From Mercurialis annua (lineage: Eukaryota; Streptophyta; Magnoliopsida; Malpighiales; Euphorbiaceae): 64,000 nt of DNA. The position numbers were made by a program, and so were the translations under genes. The notes below the pieces were generated by a model. The model did not search any database. It was not told the origin of the DNA and was given only the letters and a program-made list of their open reading frames with translations. The stretch lies in contig NC_065576.1 of the NCBI RefSeq assembly GCF_937616625.2, forward strand, positions 21,912,001-21,976,000, written 5' to 3'. Each line of letters begins with the position of its first letter. The stretch's first letter is position 1. Below, piece after piece: positions 11,715 to 23,906 of this stretch.

Positions 11715-13846
11715 TTCTTCCCCCATTATAAAAATTCGTCCTCGAATTTTCATATTCTTTTCTTACTTTAATCCCCTTTACATCTAGAATTTTTGTTTAT
11801 AGTAGGGATACCGTGTTCATCCTACGACACTAGTCAGCACATGGAATCGTCATTCCAATTTCTATACTTCTTGCACTTTGATGTCAATTATCACTGACAA
11901 CTTTACTTTTGATTTCTTCTCTTCAAACTTTCAGTTCCTTACTGATATCCAATGGTAGTTCGTCTTAATGACGTCTTATCATCAAAGATGATGAAACTAG
12001 TAGTACTCATATGTACTTATCATTCTATGTCCTTGATTCTTTACTTTCGTTCAATACGTCTAATCCTATCATCGTTCCTTGTTGAGTAATATGAATACTC
12101 AATTAGCTCATGCTTCTCTACTTACGTGGTTTCTTTTGTATTATTGTTACAGTCATCCAATTGCTATCCACCGTAGTGCTAAGAAGTTATTTCCTTATCT
12201 GATATCCTCTTTTGTTTCGTTACTCATTTTCTCATATGAAGATTCTTCCACGAGGTGAATCTTCATGACGTATCCTTATAAGGTCTTTTTTTTACTTCCC
12301 TTGTAAGGCTTACTTGCCTTTCTTCTTGAGTCAATACATCTTGTATATTTACTGATTTACTTCCTTTTTCTTTATCGTCACGCATTATTCTTGAAACTCC
12401 TTGTCCCTTCTTACCTTACATCATTTTGTTTCATCCATCTGTTTTTTAATCAGATAGAATTTTCATATTGGTCACTGACTTCTTATTTTTAATAAGACAG
12501 CGTGTGACCAATGCTCTGATAAGCTTTCTCTGCTTATAATCTTTAATTGAGGATCTTAATCTTCTTCCAATCATATACTTACATCAGAATGTCTTTTGAT
12601 GACATCATCACTCACTCCATGCTTGATTTTTTATTCATCATCCTTTCTCATTTCATCTACACTTTTCTTTTCTCTGTCGTCTTCTTGACCTTGTTCCTCT
12701 TTTGATTTTCAAAAATGCTTCTAGCATTTACTGTTATTCTCCAACTCTTTCTCAGCTATATCTTCTTTCCAATTCTCATTCTTAGTTTGGCTCTTAACTT
12801 CCAAATCATCTCTCTTTATTATCACATAATGTTAAGTTTATTTCTCATTACTATCCATGATCTTTTTACTTCACTCGTTATTTCTACTTTTGTTTATATC
12901 GTGGATGTACTTCTTTGAAATTTTCCTTTGACTTCTTGTCCTTAGTCAACCAATAGGATTCATAGTCTAAATGCTATGATCCTATGGTATTCTTCTTGCG
13001 TTCTTTATTCACGCTCTTATCGTGTTTCTTGATCATCTTCCATTGTATTCTTTGCTTTCCTCTTTATCATATCTTATATATCACTTATTACTTGCTTTTA
13101 TTATCTACAACATCGATCATTATAGAGAGTTGTGGTCTTCTTTATCTGAATTTCCCGATGTAGTACGTTCTTAATCGTACACGTATCGTCTTATCGTATT
13201 TGTATTGTCATCATAGCCGTCTATAAGGCCAATCCTATGTTGATATCATCTCTATCACGTCTCACATGTCGGATATTTCATGCTTCAACTTTCTTAACGT
13301 CGATCACCGACTGAATAATAGGTTATAGTCTATTTGACTTTTTAACGTAGTGCACTTTCGATTACTTACATATTGCACTATTGTACCCTTATTGACATCT
13401 TAACTGTCAATGGATCCGATTCTATATCTCTGTCATCTTTACTTCTCTTTGTTTCTCTGTATTCGTGACTACATAGAGTTCCATTTCTCTAATCTCCTTG
13501 TCAACTCTCATGACTTTTCTCTTTTTCTTTTTCTTCGATCATTCTTATCGAGTTCCTTGCGCCATACGCAGGTTATCCGTACTTTCCTTATACTTTATCA
13601 TACACGTCATGTACCTTTGGCACTCCCTTAAGTATATGCAGAAAGTCAGTAGAGTACAGTCCCACTGGTAGCATTCCTCTAGAGAAGGAGCACATATGCC
13701 TTTTAACCTGATTCAAAGCCACTTGTGATTTACCGTTGGTTATCTCTGCATCCTCCCTCAGATTTCGATAATTCCATACACTGAACCAGAAATGCTCATT
13801 CCGGTACTCCTCGACACCAGACTCGTCTGATAACTTTTCTTCCCCG
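11715..13846 (-). other. Non-coding, pyrimidine-rich stretch behind LTR A
   Basis: This begins with the polypurine tract and the GAGGACGAATTT signature of the element A internal region. The rest is T/C-rich on the plus strand (purine-rich on the element strand). I see no gag, protease, RT or integrase motif in any frame, and the longest frames are short, hydrophobic and uncharacteristic. It may be the internal region of a non-autonomous element or a decayed one. It ends where the MITE begins. Confidence 0.5.
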
Positions 13847-14747
13847 AAGGATCATTTTACCCCCCGAACTTGGCGCAAAGTATCAAAAACGTCCAAATTA
13901 GCAAAACCGGATCACTTTTACCCCGAACTTGGCAAAACCGGTTCAAAAACCCCCCAATGCTGATGTGGCACTAAATTGGAGAGTGAGATTCCAAAATACC
14001 AATTAATCATAATTAACTCCTAATTAATCCAGGGGTCTTTTTGAACTTTTTCAGAAAAAAATCAATTTTTTTTTAAATTTCCGGCGAGGAAGAGCTCCTC
14101 GCCGGAGAAGAGGAGCTGCTGCTCCTGCTGCTCCTGAGGAGCAGCAGCTCCGGCGTCTGTTCTTTGAAGAACAGACCGCCGGAGTCTGTTCTTCAAAGAA
14201 CAGATCCGGGTCTGTTCTTTGAAGAACAGACCCACGTCTGTTCTTCGAAGAACAGACGCGGTCTATTCTTCGAAGAACAGACCCAGGGTCTGTTCTTCCT
14301 CAAGAACAGATCCATGGGGTCTGTTCTTGAGGAAGAAGAACAGACCCCGGGTCTGTTTTTTTTCAAAAAAAATTTTAAAAAAAATTAATTTATTTTTGTT
14401 AAAAATATTAATTTGAGGGTTAATTTGTTGTATGTAATGGAATTTGTGGGTTAATTTGTGATATAAAGTTTTAAATTAAAGGGATTAATTTTTTTTTTAA
14501 TTATTAGGTATTAATTTAAAATGATTAAAAACAATAAGGACCATTTTAAACTTTTTTTTTATCAAAAACCACCTTAGAAAACCGAAACCACCATCAAAAC
14601 CGGAGAGTGTATCTCACTCTCTTTGGTGAGAGTGGGGAGGGGGGGTTTTGTACCATTTTTTACAAGTTCAGGGTAAAAGTGATCCCGTTTTGCTAATTTG
14701 GACGTTTTTGATACTTTGTGCCAAGTTCAGGGGGTAAAGTGATCCTT
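13847..14747. mobile_element. Long-TIR MITE with hairpin-array core
   Basis: About 90-bp terminal inverted repeats. The left end reads AAGGATCATTTTACCCCC and the right end, reverse complemented, AAGGATCACTTTACCCCC. Both continue through GAACTTGG and CAAAGTATCAAAAACGTCC. Within each TIR the motif GGATCA-TTTTACCC-GAACTTGG occurs twice. The interior has no transposase. The flanking 9-mers (TCTTCCCCG and TGTTCATTA) do not match, so there is no target duplication. It sits exactly at the junction of two unrelated retroelement remnants. Confidence 0.8.
14081..14345. repeat. Tandem array of hairpins inside the MITE
   Basis: Nine consecutive inverted repeats. The first two are GC-rich stems at 14081-14105 and 14112-14151. 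They are followed by seven units of a palindrome with core TCTGTTCTTCGAAGAACAGA at 14155-14176, 14184-14205, 14210-14231, 14236-14257 (perfect, 22 bp), 14261-14282, 14288-14310 and 14319-14345. The last two units are also complementary to each other. The chance translation is a Gln/Asn/Arg-rich short frame that I do not regard as a gene. Confidence 0.85.
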
Positions 14748-14752
14748 TGTTC

Positions 14753-15967
14753 ATTATTTATAACATATCTAATTTCAAAGTTATTATTAAATAGATTCAA
14801 TTTATAATAACTAAAGGAACTCATTTGTTTTAGTCAAAATAAATTGATAACCTTTATGGCTATTAAGCCATCTTCTCTATTTGAACATCAACTTAACCCC
14901 GCCAACCCTTCTTCATCAACACTCAACCATAACTTCATAATCAAACTTCAATTCTCAAGACCTCATAACCGAACCCATAAACCAACCCTTAACACTCAAT
15001 TCCCATAACCATTAAATTACACAATATCATAATCCTTATAACCATAATCAACATAATTCTAAATCAAACTCAAGAATTTAACACAGTAACTACATTAATC
15101 AACACGGCAGGATACAAATTCAAAGTGACGATGAACGAACGACAACCAACACAACGGAACATCACAACTCAAACGATTCTGATGACCCAATTACAATCCA
15201 AGACGTTAACTAGCATGAATTAACCAACATCAAGAAACAAAATCATCGGCAGAGGACATTTGAACACAAACAGATTTATACATCAACTCAAAACGATAAC
15301 CGTACGGTGAATGGAACGAGGTCGATTACGTACCGTTTTGCGAAAATGAGATAGGGAAACGTAGAGATTCGAGTCTACAATCTCTGGGATCAAACGATTC
15401 TGATTTCGATCAAGAAACGATGGAGAACGATAAGAATTACGTAATGCCGTTCAAAACGTTAAACTGAAATCAAATGGAATAAGAAGCTTACCGGATCAGC
15501 AAGGTTTGAGGGAAGATTGCGGCTTCGTTTCTCAGCGAAACAACAAAGGAATGGAGGCTAGGGTTTGTTTGCAGTGTGGAGAATAGATTAGGTTAAAAAA
15601 ATCGTATTTAACTAGGTCGGAATAGGTTAGAACAAAGGACGAACATGCCCCCTCGCAAGGATGGAACGTCTCGAACGGGAATGGTCTTTCAGGCCTGATT
15701 CCCGTTCGAGAAATGGCCTTGTCTCGAACGAGACCAGGCCCACAACATGATTCTCGTTCGAGAATCATACAATTCTCAAACGAGAATTGTGTTCAACAGT
15801 TATATTTTTTTTTTTGATTTTATAAAAGAAATTTAATGGTTGAGCCTAAATCAACCCCAATCTCGAACCAACTCGAATCCAACCGCTATCATCGATGCAC
15901 TTCAAAACGACCGGAAAGTTGTCTGAAATTATCGAAAATTAAATGTAAAATTTTACGGGGTATTACA
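14753..15967 (-). repeat. Truncated 3' LTR of gypsy element B
   Basis: Matches the right LTR from about 22716 to 23906, starting at ATTATTTATAACATATC and ending GGGGTATTACA. The outer 1.7 kb, equivalent to 21024-22715, is absent and replaced by the MITE. The left copy keeps 23 bp (near 14960) that the right copy lacks. The polypurine tract GGGGAGAA lies at 15968-15975 on the minus strand. Confidence 0.88.
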
Positions 15968-16082
15968 TTCTCCCCAAGTAATTAAAAATTCGTCCTCGAA
16001 TTTCACACGATAAGCAATTACCACCAGAACAACACGTAACACAAGTAGAAATCATAAAAGTCACCGAAAATCAAGATATCGT

Positions 16083-18490
16083 ACCTCATGGAAAAAGAAA
16101 AGGATAGCGATTTCGCATATCCAACTCGGTCTCCCAAGTACACTCCTCTACAGAATGATTGCGCCAGAGAACTTTGACCATCGGAATCTCCTTGTTCCGC
16201 AATTTCCGCACCTGCGTATCAACAATCTCAACTGGCTGCTCCTCATAGGACAGCTCCTGGTCAATCTCAACACTCTGAGGCACAATCACGTGCGAAGGAT
16301 CAGAAATGCACTTCCTCAACATAGAAACATGAAACACAGGATGTACTAACGACATGTCTGGCGGCAGAACTAGACGATAAGCCACAGCTCCAATCCTCTC
16401 TGAAATCTCATAAGGACCAATATACCTCGGTGCCAACTTTCCCTTGACACCAAAACGAACCACGCCTTTCATAGGCAAAACCGGAAGAAACACGAAATCA
16501 CCTACATGAAACTCAATGTCCTTCCTCTTCGGATCAGCATAACTCTTATGCCGACTAAAAGCAGTCTCAAACCTCCGCTTGATCAAAGGTACCTTCTGTG
16601 AGGTAATCTGAATGATCTCTTCTCCCGAGAGTTTACGCTCTCCAACCTCCTCCCAACAGATAAGAGATCTACACTTGCGCCCGTACAAAGCCTCATATGG
16701 CGCCATCTCAATACTCGCGTGGTAACTGTTGCTGTAAGAAAACTCAATCAATGGCAGATGAGTATCCCAGCTATCCTGAAAATCGAGAACTTACATCCTG
16801 AGCATATCCACCAACGTCTGAATAGTCCTCTCAGACTGACCGTCAGTCTGAGGATGAAAAGCTGTACTGAAATCCAACCGAGAACCCAAGGATTCCTTTA
16901 ACACTTTCCATAACCTCGAAGTAAACATAGAACCTCTGTCTGAAACAATAGAAACTGGTACACCATGCAAACTGACAATCCTGTCGATGTACAACTGAGC
17001 CAACCTCGAAGCAGTATACGAAACCTTAATCGGAAGGAAATGAGCTGACTTGGTCATACGGTCAACTATCACCCAGATGGAATCGTATCCCTGTCGAGTA
17101 CGTGGTAAACCAACCACAAAATCCATAGCAATCCGCTCCCACTTCCACTCTGGAATAGGTAGTGGCTGCAGATAGCCAAAAGGTCTCTGATGCTCCAGCT
17201 TCACCTGCTGGCACGTCAGACACTTAAAAACATACTCAACGACATCCTTCTTCATCCTGCTCCACCAGTAGGTACCCTTAAGATCATGGTACATCTTAGT
17301 AGAACCCGGATGAACACTGTAAGCAGACTTGTGCGCTTCCTCCAGAACCTGGTCCCTCAAACCATCTGAATCTGGAACACACAGTCTCGAACCATGTCTC
17401 AGAACACCATCCACAAAAGTAAACTCAGAATTTCCATCCTGCTGAACCTCCTCAATAATCCGTTTCAACTGTGGATCCTTATCTTGTAAAGCTTTGATCC
17501 GATCAATCAAAACAGGTTGCACTTGTAACTGTGCTAACAAACAACCAGCCTGAGAAATCTGAAAACCATAGCCCGAAGCTATCAAACTGTGCCACTCTCT
17601 AACCATGGGTCTACGCCCAATCTCAGAAATATGAGCCAAACTGCCCGAAGACTTGCGACTCAACGCATCGGCTTCCACATTAACCTTACCAGGATGGTAC
17701 TAGATAGTACAGTCGTAGTCTTTCAGCAACTCTAACCACCTCCTCTGTCTCAAGTTCAATTCTCTCTGATCAAAGATATACTTCAAACTCTTATGATCAG
17801 TGAAAATCTCACAAGTAGCACCATACAAATAATGCCTTCAGATTTTCAGCGCAAAAACCACAGCTTCCAACTCTAAATCATGAGTAGGGTAATTCACCTC
17901 ATGCTTCTTCAACTGTCTGGAAGCATAGGCAATCACCTGTCCATGTTGCATCAGAACGCAACCCAAACCAATCCGAGACGCATCACAATACACTGTGAAA
18001 CCGTCAATGCCAGAAGGCAATGCCAAAACCAGAGCTGTAGTCAAAATCTCCTTGAGCTTCTCAAAGCTTGCCTCGCACTTATCAGTCCACTCAAACTTAA
18101 CACCCTTCTGTGTCAGTTTAGTCAATGGTGCAGATATTCTGGAGAAATCTTGCACGAACCAACGATAGTAGCCAGCTAAACCCAAAAAACTTCTGATCTC
18201 GGTAACTGACCTCGGCCTCTGCCAATCCATAACCGCCTCAATCTTCTTCGGATCAACCTTGATCCGATCTTTCGACACCACGTGTCCTAGAAAGGTAACC
18301 TGATCCAACCAGAACTCACATTTTGAGAACTTAGCATACAACTGATGCTCACGCAACGTCTGTAGTATAGTCCTCAAATGGTAAGCATGCTCCCCCTCAC
18401 TCCGAGAATAGATCAAAATGTCATCAATGAAGACAATAACAAATTGATCCAAAAACGGCTTCAACACTCTGTTCATCATATCCATAAACG
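16083..18490 (-). pseudogene. Chromovirus B Pol, distal part: RT palm end, RNase H, integrase, chromodomain
   Basis: Three frame pieces on the minus strand. Piece 18485-17838 holds RT with intact FIDD (about 18411-18434) and the RNase H start ([13 protein letters not shown]). It ends at a TGA near 17838 where Trp is expected, and a TAG follows near 17700. Piece 17678-16791 holds the integrase HHCC finger ([11 protein letters not shown] through CLTCQQVK) and a D,D,E core (AMDFV, SDRGS, GQSERT). It ends at a TAA near 16790. Piece 16751-16086 holds the integrase C-terminus (VGDFVFLPV, KLAPRYIGPYEI) and a chromodomain (VKVLWRNHSVEECTWE) and has a proper terminal stop. It reads in from the RT frame at 18490 by a frameshift. 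Confidence 0.9.
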
Positions 18491-20221
18491 CTGCTGGTGC
18501 TTCAGACCAAAGGACATAACCAGAAACTCAAAATGTCCATAACGAGTCTGAAAAGCAGTCTTAGGCACATCTGCATCACGGATCTGAAGCTGATGATACC
18601 CAGACCTCAAATCAATCTTGGAAAAACACTTCGCACCCTGTAACTGGTCAAACAAATCATCGATGCGAGGAAGAGGATATCTGTTCTTGACAGTAGCCTT
18701 GTTCAACTGCTTGTAGTCAATACACAGTCGAAAGGAACCGTCTTTCTTTTTCACAAACAGAACCGGAGCACCCCACGGAGAAGTACTCGGTCTGATGAAC
18801 CCGCTATCCAACAACTCTTGTAACTGGTCCTTCAACTCCTTCAGCTCTGCAGGAGCCATCCGATACGGCGGTATCGAAATCGGAGCTGTACCAGAAACCA
18901 CATCAATGCAAAACTCAATAACACGATCATGTGGTAATCCAGGCAATTCCTCTGGAAATACATCAGTGAACTCATTCACTATTGGAACACTATGCATATC
19001 ACCACTACTAGTCTCCAAATCACGAACCACAGCAAGAAAACCCTGACAACCCTTGCCCAACATCCGCTTCGCCTTGATGGCGGAAATCAGATTCTTAGGT
19101 GTCTCCGCCTTCTTTCCCTGAAAGGAAAAAGGTAGATCACCTGGAATCCTGAACTCGACTGACTTCCCTCGATAGTCAATAGAAGCATAATGGCGCGACA
19201 GCCAATCCATCCCCAAGATGACATCAAAAGAAAGAACGTCAAGCACAATCAAATCAACATATAATTCTCTACCCTGAATAACCACTAGACAAGAAGGATA
19301 AACAACGTCCACTATTACACCTTCAGACATAGGTGTAGACACGGCTAGAGGTTCACTCAAAACTGATGGTGCCATACCCAATTTCCAAGCAAAACATGTA
19401 GACACAAACGAATGGATTGCACCCGTATCAAATAATACCAAAGCATCAGTAAAAGAAATCGGAATGGTACCTTGCACCACAGCATTTGATGCATGCGCAT
19501 CCTGAGGAGTAAGAGCAAACACTCTGGCCTGACCCTGCGGCTGCTGCTGTGAACTCTGCCCAGTACCATAACTGTTGGAACCTCTACCGCCGTTACCACG
19601 GCCACCAAAACCTCTACCACCAGAACCACGGCCCCGCTGGCCATCAAAAGATGCTGCAGGTTGAGAGTACCCTACAGACTGTGTAAACGTAGGTCTCTGC
19701 TGCTGATAAGATGACTGCGCCACACTGGAGTTAGACATCTGTTGCCCAGATGTCGGACACTCCCTGGAAAAATGACCCGGCTGGCCACAAGAGAAACAAT
19801 CTCCAGGAGCTAACTGACACTGACCATAGTGCCTGCGTCTGCAATTCTGGCAGAACGGAATGTTCGATCCACCACTGTACCCGCGTCTTGAACCACGGTT
19901 ACTCCCACTGCTACTAGAGCTGTACGGAGCACTCCTAGCACTATGCCTCCCTTTGTTGTGAGTACGGCGACTCCCCTTATTGGCCTGAGAAGAGCCACTG
20001 TAGTAGTTCCCACTACCATGCTGCACTGGGGCCTGTTGCCCCCCACTAGGAACATCACTCTTTCCCTTCTGATTCTGGAAAGGGTCAGAGATCGTCGCGA
20101 ACTGAATCAACGAATTCTCCATCCGTCGAGCACTGTCCACTACCCGAGCAAACTCCATGTCTGCCCCTATCAGCAAAGGAAGAAATTCTGAGCCTAAACC
20201 CCTGATATAGCGGTCGTTCAC
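18476..20221 (-). pseudogene. Chromovirus B Gag C-terminus, zinc knuckle, protease and RT fingers
   Basis: A long open frame of 581 codons. It contains the tail of the Gag capsid ([20 protein letters not shown]), a Ser/Gly/Gln/Arg-rich linker, a first Cys/His cluster, a CX2CX4HX4C knuckle ([14 protein letters not shown]) near 19758-19799, protease active site DTGA near 19420 (followed by Ile where Thr or Ser is common), and RT with the [13 protein letters not shown] block. It ends early near 18490 because four bases are missing compared with fragment D around 500, which shifts the frame just before FIDD. The apparent start at 20221 is not real. The frame simply begins at the junction of a gag deletion. 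Confidence 0.9.
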
Positions 20222-20682
20222 TCGTCCACGATCACCAATTCTCTGTCTGTCGGAACGTGACCAACACCAGCAAGTCCACCCATACCAGCTACAGCACCAG
20301 CCTGAGGTTGCTGTTGCTGCGCTAACTGACCCAGTATAGTATGCTGATTCTGCAAAAGAGCCTGATTGTTCTGCATCTCGACAATCCCAGCTAAGAAAGT
20401 AGTGAAGTCGAACGCCTGCACATTCGGTGCCTGCTGCACCCCTTGTGCCTGCTGCACATTTGGTGCCTGAACACCTGCTGCACCACGTCCTCTAGCTCCA
20501 CCTCTACCAGCACCAGCTCCTCTGCCTCTACCTCTACCTCTGCCAGCACCTCTACCTCTACCACGTCCAGCATTGGCCGGAACTGGTGGTACGTTATGAT
20601 CGACTTCCATGGAAATTGCATCATCAGCCATAGCTTCTTGCTCTGCCGCAGCACGAGCACGAGTACGAACAACACTGTCCAT
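20218..20682 (-). pseudogene. Chromovirus B Gag N-terminus
   Basis: ATG at 20682 opens a 154-codon frame. It has an acidic head, an Arg-Gly-rich tract (GRGRGRG repeats) and Gln-rich segments, then stops at [12 protein letters not shown]. The next frame resumes with the end of the capsid domain, so the whole core of the retrotransposon Gag domain is missing and the two remnants are out of frame at about 20220. An element in this state could not make particles by itself. Confidence 0.85.
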
Positions 20683-21007
20683 ATCCTAAGGATTGAACAA
20701 AAAAATTTAAATACACAGATATTTCATACCCAAGTATGAACAAAACAAGCAACATATAGGATTTCCCAAGAAATCAACAGCAATAAAATATTCACCCAAG
20801 TGAAATAAATTTAACATTTAACAGCATCAAATCAACATATAATGACTGACTCGACGCAATCCTATTGGTGTAGGCAGAATGTTTTAAAATCAAAAGATGA
20901 CGTTTTAAAGACATGACAGAATCCTATATTCACAGTAGTTCCTAAGACACAACCATACTTAACAGAGTAAACACATAGCAAGCAAATGGCCTTGGTTTGA
21001 AACCAAA

Positions 21008-21019
21008 GCTCTGATACCA
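21008..21019 (-). other. Primer binding site of element B
   Basis: On the minus strand TGGTATCAGAGC, the classic complement of the plant initiator tRNA-Met 3' end. It lies 4 bases inside the right LTR terminus GGGTCGTGACA. This fixes orientation and the LTR edge. Confidence 0.95.
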
Positions 21020-21023
21020 AATT

Positions 21024-23906
21024 TGTCACGACCCATTTTCGTGAATCGCGACCGGCGCTAGGGTATGGGTAATGTAGTACCAAAACCCGTAGCTAGCCTT
21101 TCATTTAATACATAAACATATAAACCTGCAGAAAACCAATGCTCGGGGGCAACCGAGACTTCAGACTAAATCTAGTAGTTATAATATTCAACAATTAAAA
21201 TAACATGCTTTCCAATAATAATATTAATTCGGCTTAACATAAATAATTCTGAATAATAATGTAACATGCCATAGCAATAATAATCCAGTCGGACCAATCC
21301 GACAACAACTAAAATAAAATAAAGACGTCTAGTCAACTACTGCGGTCTAAGAATAAAATAGTTTGATAGTTTATCAAAATAAATGGAACCTCCGAGGAAA
21401 AGTAAATGCGGAGATCACCAGACAGACTCTCTCAGATCATAACCCTGGGAAAAATTGGGAAAACAACGGGGTCAGATATACTGAGAATAGTTTATACCAC
21501 TATCTACATTTATTAAGTGGAAAACCTTTAAAACCGTTTAAAACATTTAATAACGATATTACGAATAATAGTTGGAACCTTAATCCACAATTCTAAATAA
21601 TAAACATAATCCAACAGGTCTGGTCCCGAGAGCTGAGCTACACCGAGTTACCACTGACCACACTTATACCAGAGTCCCGAGAGCTGAGCTACACCGAGTT
21701 ACTCTACTTGGTCCCGAGAGCTATGCTCACACCGAGTTACCACATTACCATAATTACCTTTCCCAGATCATTAGCGGTGCGCACGCAGTTCTAATGATGC
21801 CCATTAGGTAGCATGTTCCAACTAGAAGCCATAATATAAAAACAGTTCGAAATATACGTACAGTATATATATTTAATATTAAAATAACAATTTATTTAAT
21901 AAAGCGGTAAATAGTAAGTACAAACTCACAGCTTGCTAATCCACGTGAAAACCGGCAAGCAACTAATCCTGGTTCGCCTCTGGAGCACGAACAATAGACG
22001 GGTCTAGACAAATAAAATAATTATTAAAAACAGACCCTAACTCTAGAGAGTACTAGACACCACATAGGACTAGCACAATTAACACGTCGGAATTAAACAA
22101 TCCAAAGCAACACAGAAATACCCAATAGGTAATAAAGCCCAATTAATACAAGTCTATTGAATTCTCGCTTAAAATTCAATTTATAAATATTATTTAATAA
22201 TCTTTAAATAATAATTAATTTTCCAAATAGTGGGTTAACCGAGTTATCATTAACTACCAAGCTAACCTCACTTGTCGGGTGACCCAAGTCTAACCCGACT
22301 CAAAACGTTTATCAAATATAAACCCGAGTTTATATTTATAAAATAATTCGATAAAATAATAAACCATTTAAAAAGTAGAACTCAATAACATAAATTTCAC
22401 GTAACCCAAGTTACATCCCAAAAATCTATCCATTTTAAGTTTAATAAAGTTTAGGGACTAAATTGTACTTTTGCCAATTAGGGACTAAATTGTACCTTAG
22501 CCAATTTGATATCCAAAATCAATTTAATTGCTTTTGTTTATAATTAAAACAAAATATAAAGTTACTAATCAAAAAACTTAGTTAAATAAGTTTTAAAAAA
22601 CATTTAGGGGTCAAATTGTAAATTAGCCAATTTAAACCAATTTGAAATTTGAATTAATTATAATTACCCGAGTAATTATATTAGCTTAATTTATAAATAC
22701 CCATTGTTTAAATATATTATTTATAACATATCTAATTTCAAAGTTATTATTAAATAGATTCAACTTATAATAACTAAAGGAACTCATTTGTTTTAGTCAA
22801 AATAAATTGATAACCTTTATGGCTATTTAGCCATCTTCTCTATTTGAACATCAACTTAACCCCGCCAACCCTTCTTCATCAACACTCAACCATAACTTCA
22901 TAATCAAACTTCAATTCTCAACCAACCCTTAACACTCAATTCCCATAACCATTAAATTACACAATATCATAATCCTTATAACCATAATCAACATAATTCT
23001 AAATCAAACTCAAGAATTTAACACAGTAACTACATTAATCAACACGACAGGATACAAATTCAAAGTGACAATGAACGAACGACAACCAACACAACGGCAC
23101 ATCACAACTCAAACGATTCTGATGACCCAATTACAATCCAAGACGTTAACTAGCATGAATTAACCAACATCAAGAAACAAAATTATCGGCAGATGACATT
23201 TGAACACAAACAGATTTATACATCAACTCAAAACGATAACCGTACGGCGAATGGAACGAGGTCGATTACGTACCGTTTTGCGAAAATGAGATAGGGAAAC
23301 GTAGAGATTCAAGTCTACAATATCTGGGATCAAACGATTCTGATTTCGATCAAGAAACGATGGAGAACAGTAAGAATTACGTAATGCCGTTCAAAACGTT
23401 AAACTGAAATCAAATGGAATAAGAAGCTTACCGGATCAGCAAGGTTTGAGGGAAGATTACGACTTCGTTTCTCAGCGAAACTACAAAGGAATGGAGGCTA
23501 GGGTTTGTTTGCAGTGTGGAGAATAGATTATGTTAAAAAAAATCTTATTTAACTAGGTCGGAATAGGTTAGAACAAAGGACGAACATGCCCCCTCGCAAG
23601 GATGGAAAGTCTCGAACGGGAATGGCCTTTCAGGCCCGATTCCCGTTCGAGAAATGGCCTGGTCTCGAACGAGACCAGGCCCACAACATGATTCTCGTTC
23701 GAGAATCATACAATTCTCGAACGAGAATTGTTCAACAGTTATATTTTTTTTTTGATTTTATAAAAGAAATTTAATATTTGAACCTAAATCAACCCCAATC
23801 TCGAACCAACTCGAATCCAACCGCTATCATCGATGTCACTTCAAAACAACCGGAGAGTTGTCTGAAATTATCGAAAATTAAATGTAAAATTTTACGGGGT
23901 ATTACA
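21024..23906 (-). repeat. Full 5' LTR of gypsy element B
   Basis: A 2883-bp LTR, TGTCACGACCC to GGGGTATTACA on the plus strand. It contains a minisatellite at 21617-21746 and, near its right end, a run of inverted CTCGAACGAGA-type motifs (23610-23730) also present in the left LTR (15668-15790). The outer half is AT-rich and non-coding. Confidence 0.92.
21617..21746. repeat. CCCGAGAGCTGAGCTACACC minisatellite in LTR B
   Basis: Three copies of a motif with core TCCCGAGAGCTGAGCTACAC followed by CGAGTTAC, spaced 45-60 bp. The same motif, inverted, appears three times in the solo LTR at 59570-59700, showing that the two LTRs belong to one family. Confidence 0.85.

Larger units (their letters stand above)
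15968..21023 (-). mobile_element. Ty3/gypsy chromovirus B, internal region
   Basis: Minus-strand element reading from its PBS at 21008-21019, through a leader, gag, protease, RT, RNase H, integrase and chromodomain, to a polypurine tract at 15968. The C-terminal chromodomain places it among chromoviruses, and I think the Tekay/Del-like branch is likeliest. The internal region is about 5.06 kb and shortened by a gag deletion. Confidence 0.92.

Noticed and set aside
12715..13631. Two hydrophobic frames (67 and 73 codons) that look like membrane proteins
   Set aside because: They come from a T/C-rich stretch in which Leu, Phe, Ser and Ile codons are automatic. No start context and no conserved motif.
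14155..14345. Heat-shock elements in the TTCTTCGAAGAA repeats
   Set aside because: Heat-shock elements need GAA and TTC blocks spaced by two bases. Here the spacing is zero or three, so the fit is poor.
14164..14416. Open frames over the hairpin array, encoding a repetitive Phe/Glu/Gln-rich peptide
   Set aside because: They follow the palindrome repeat exactly and have no start context or domain. A DNA-structure explanation is sufficient.
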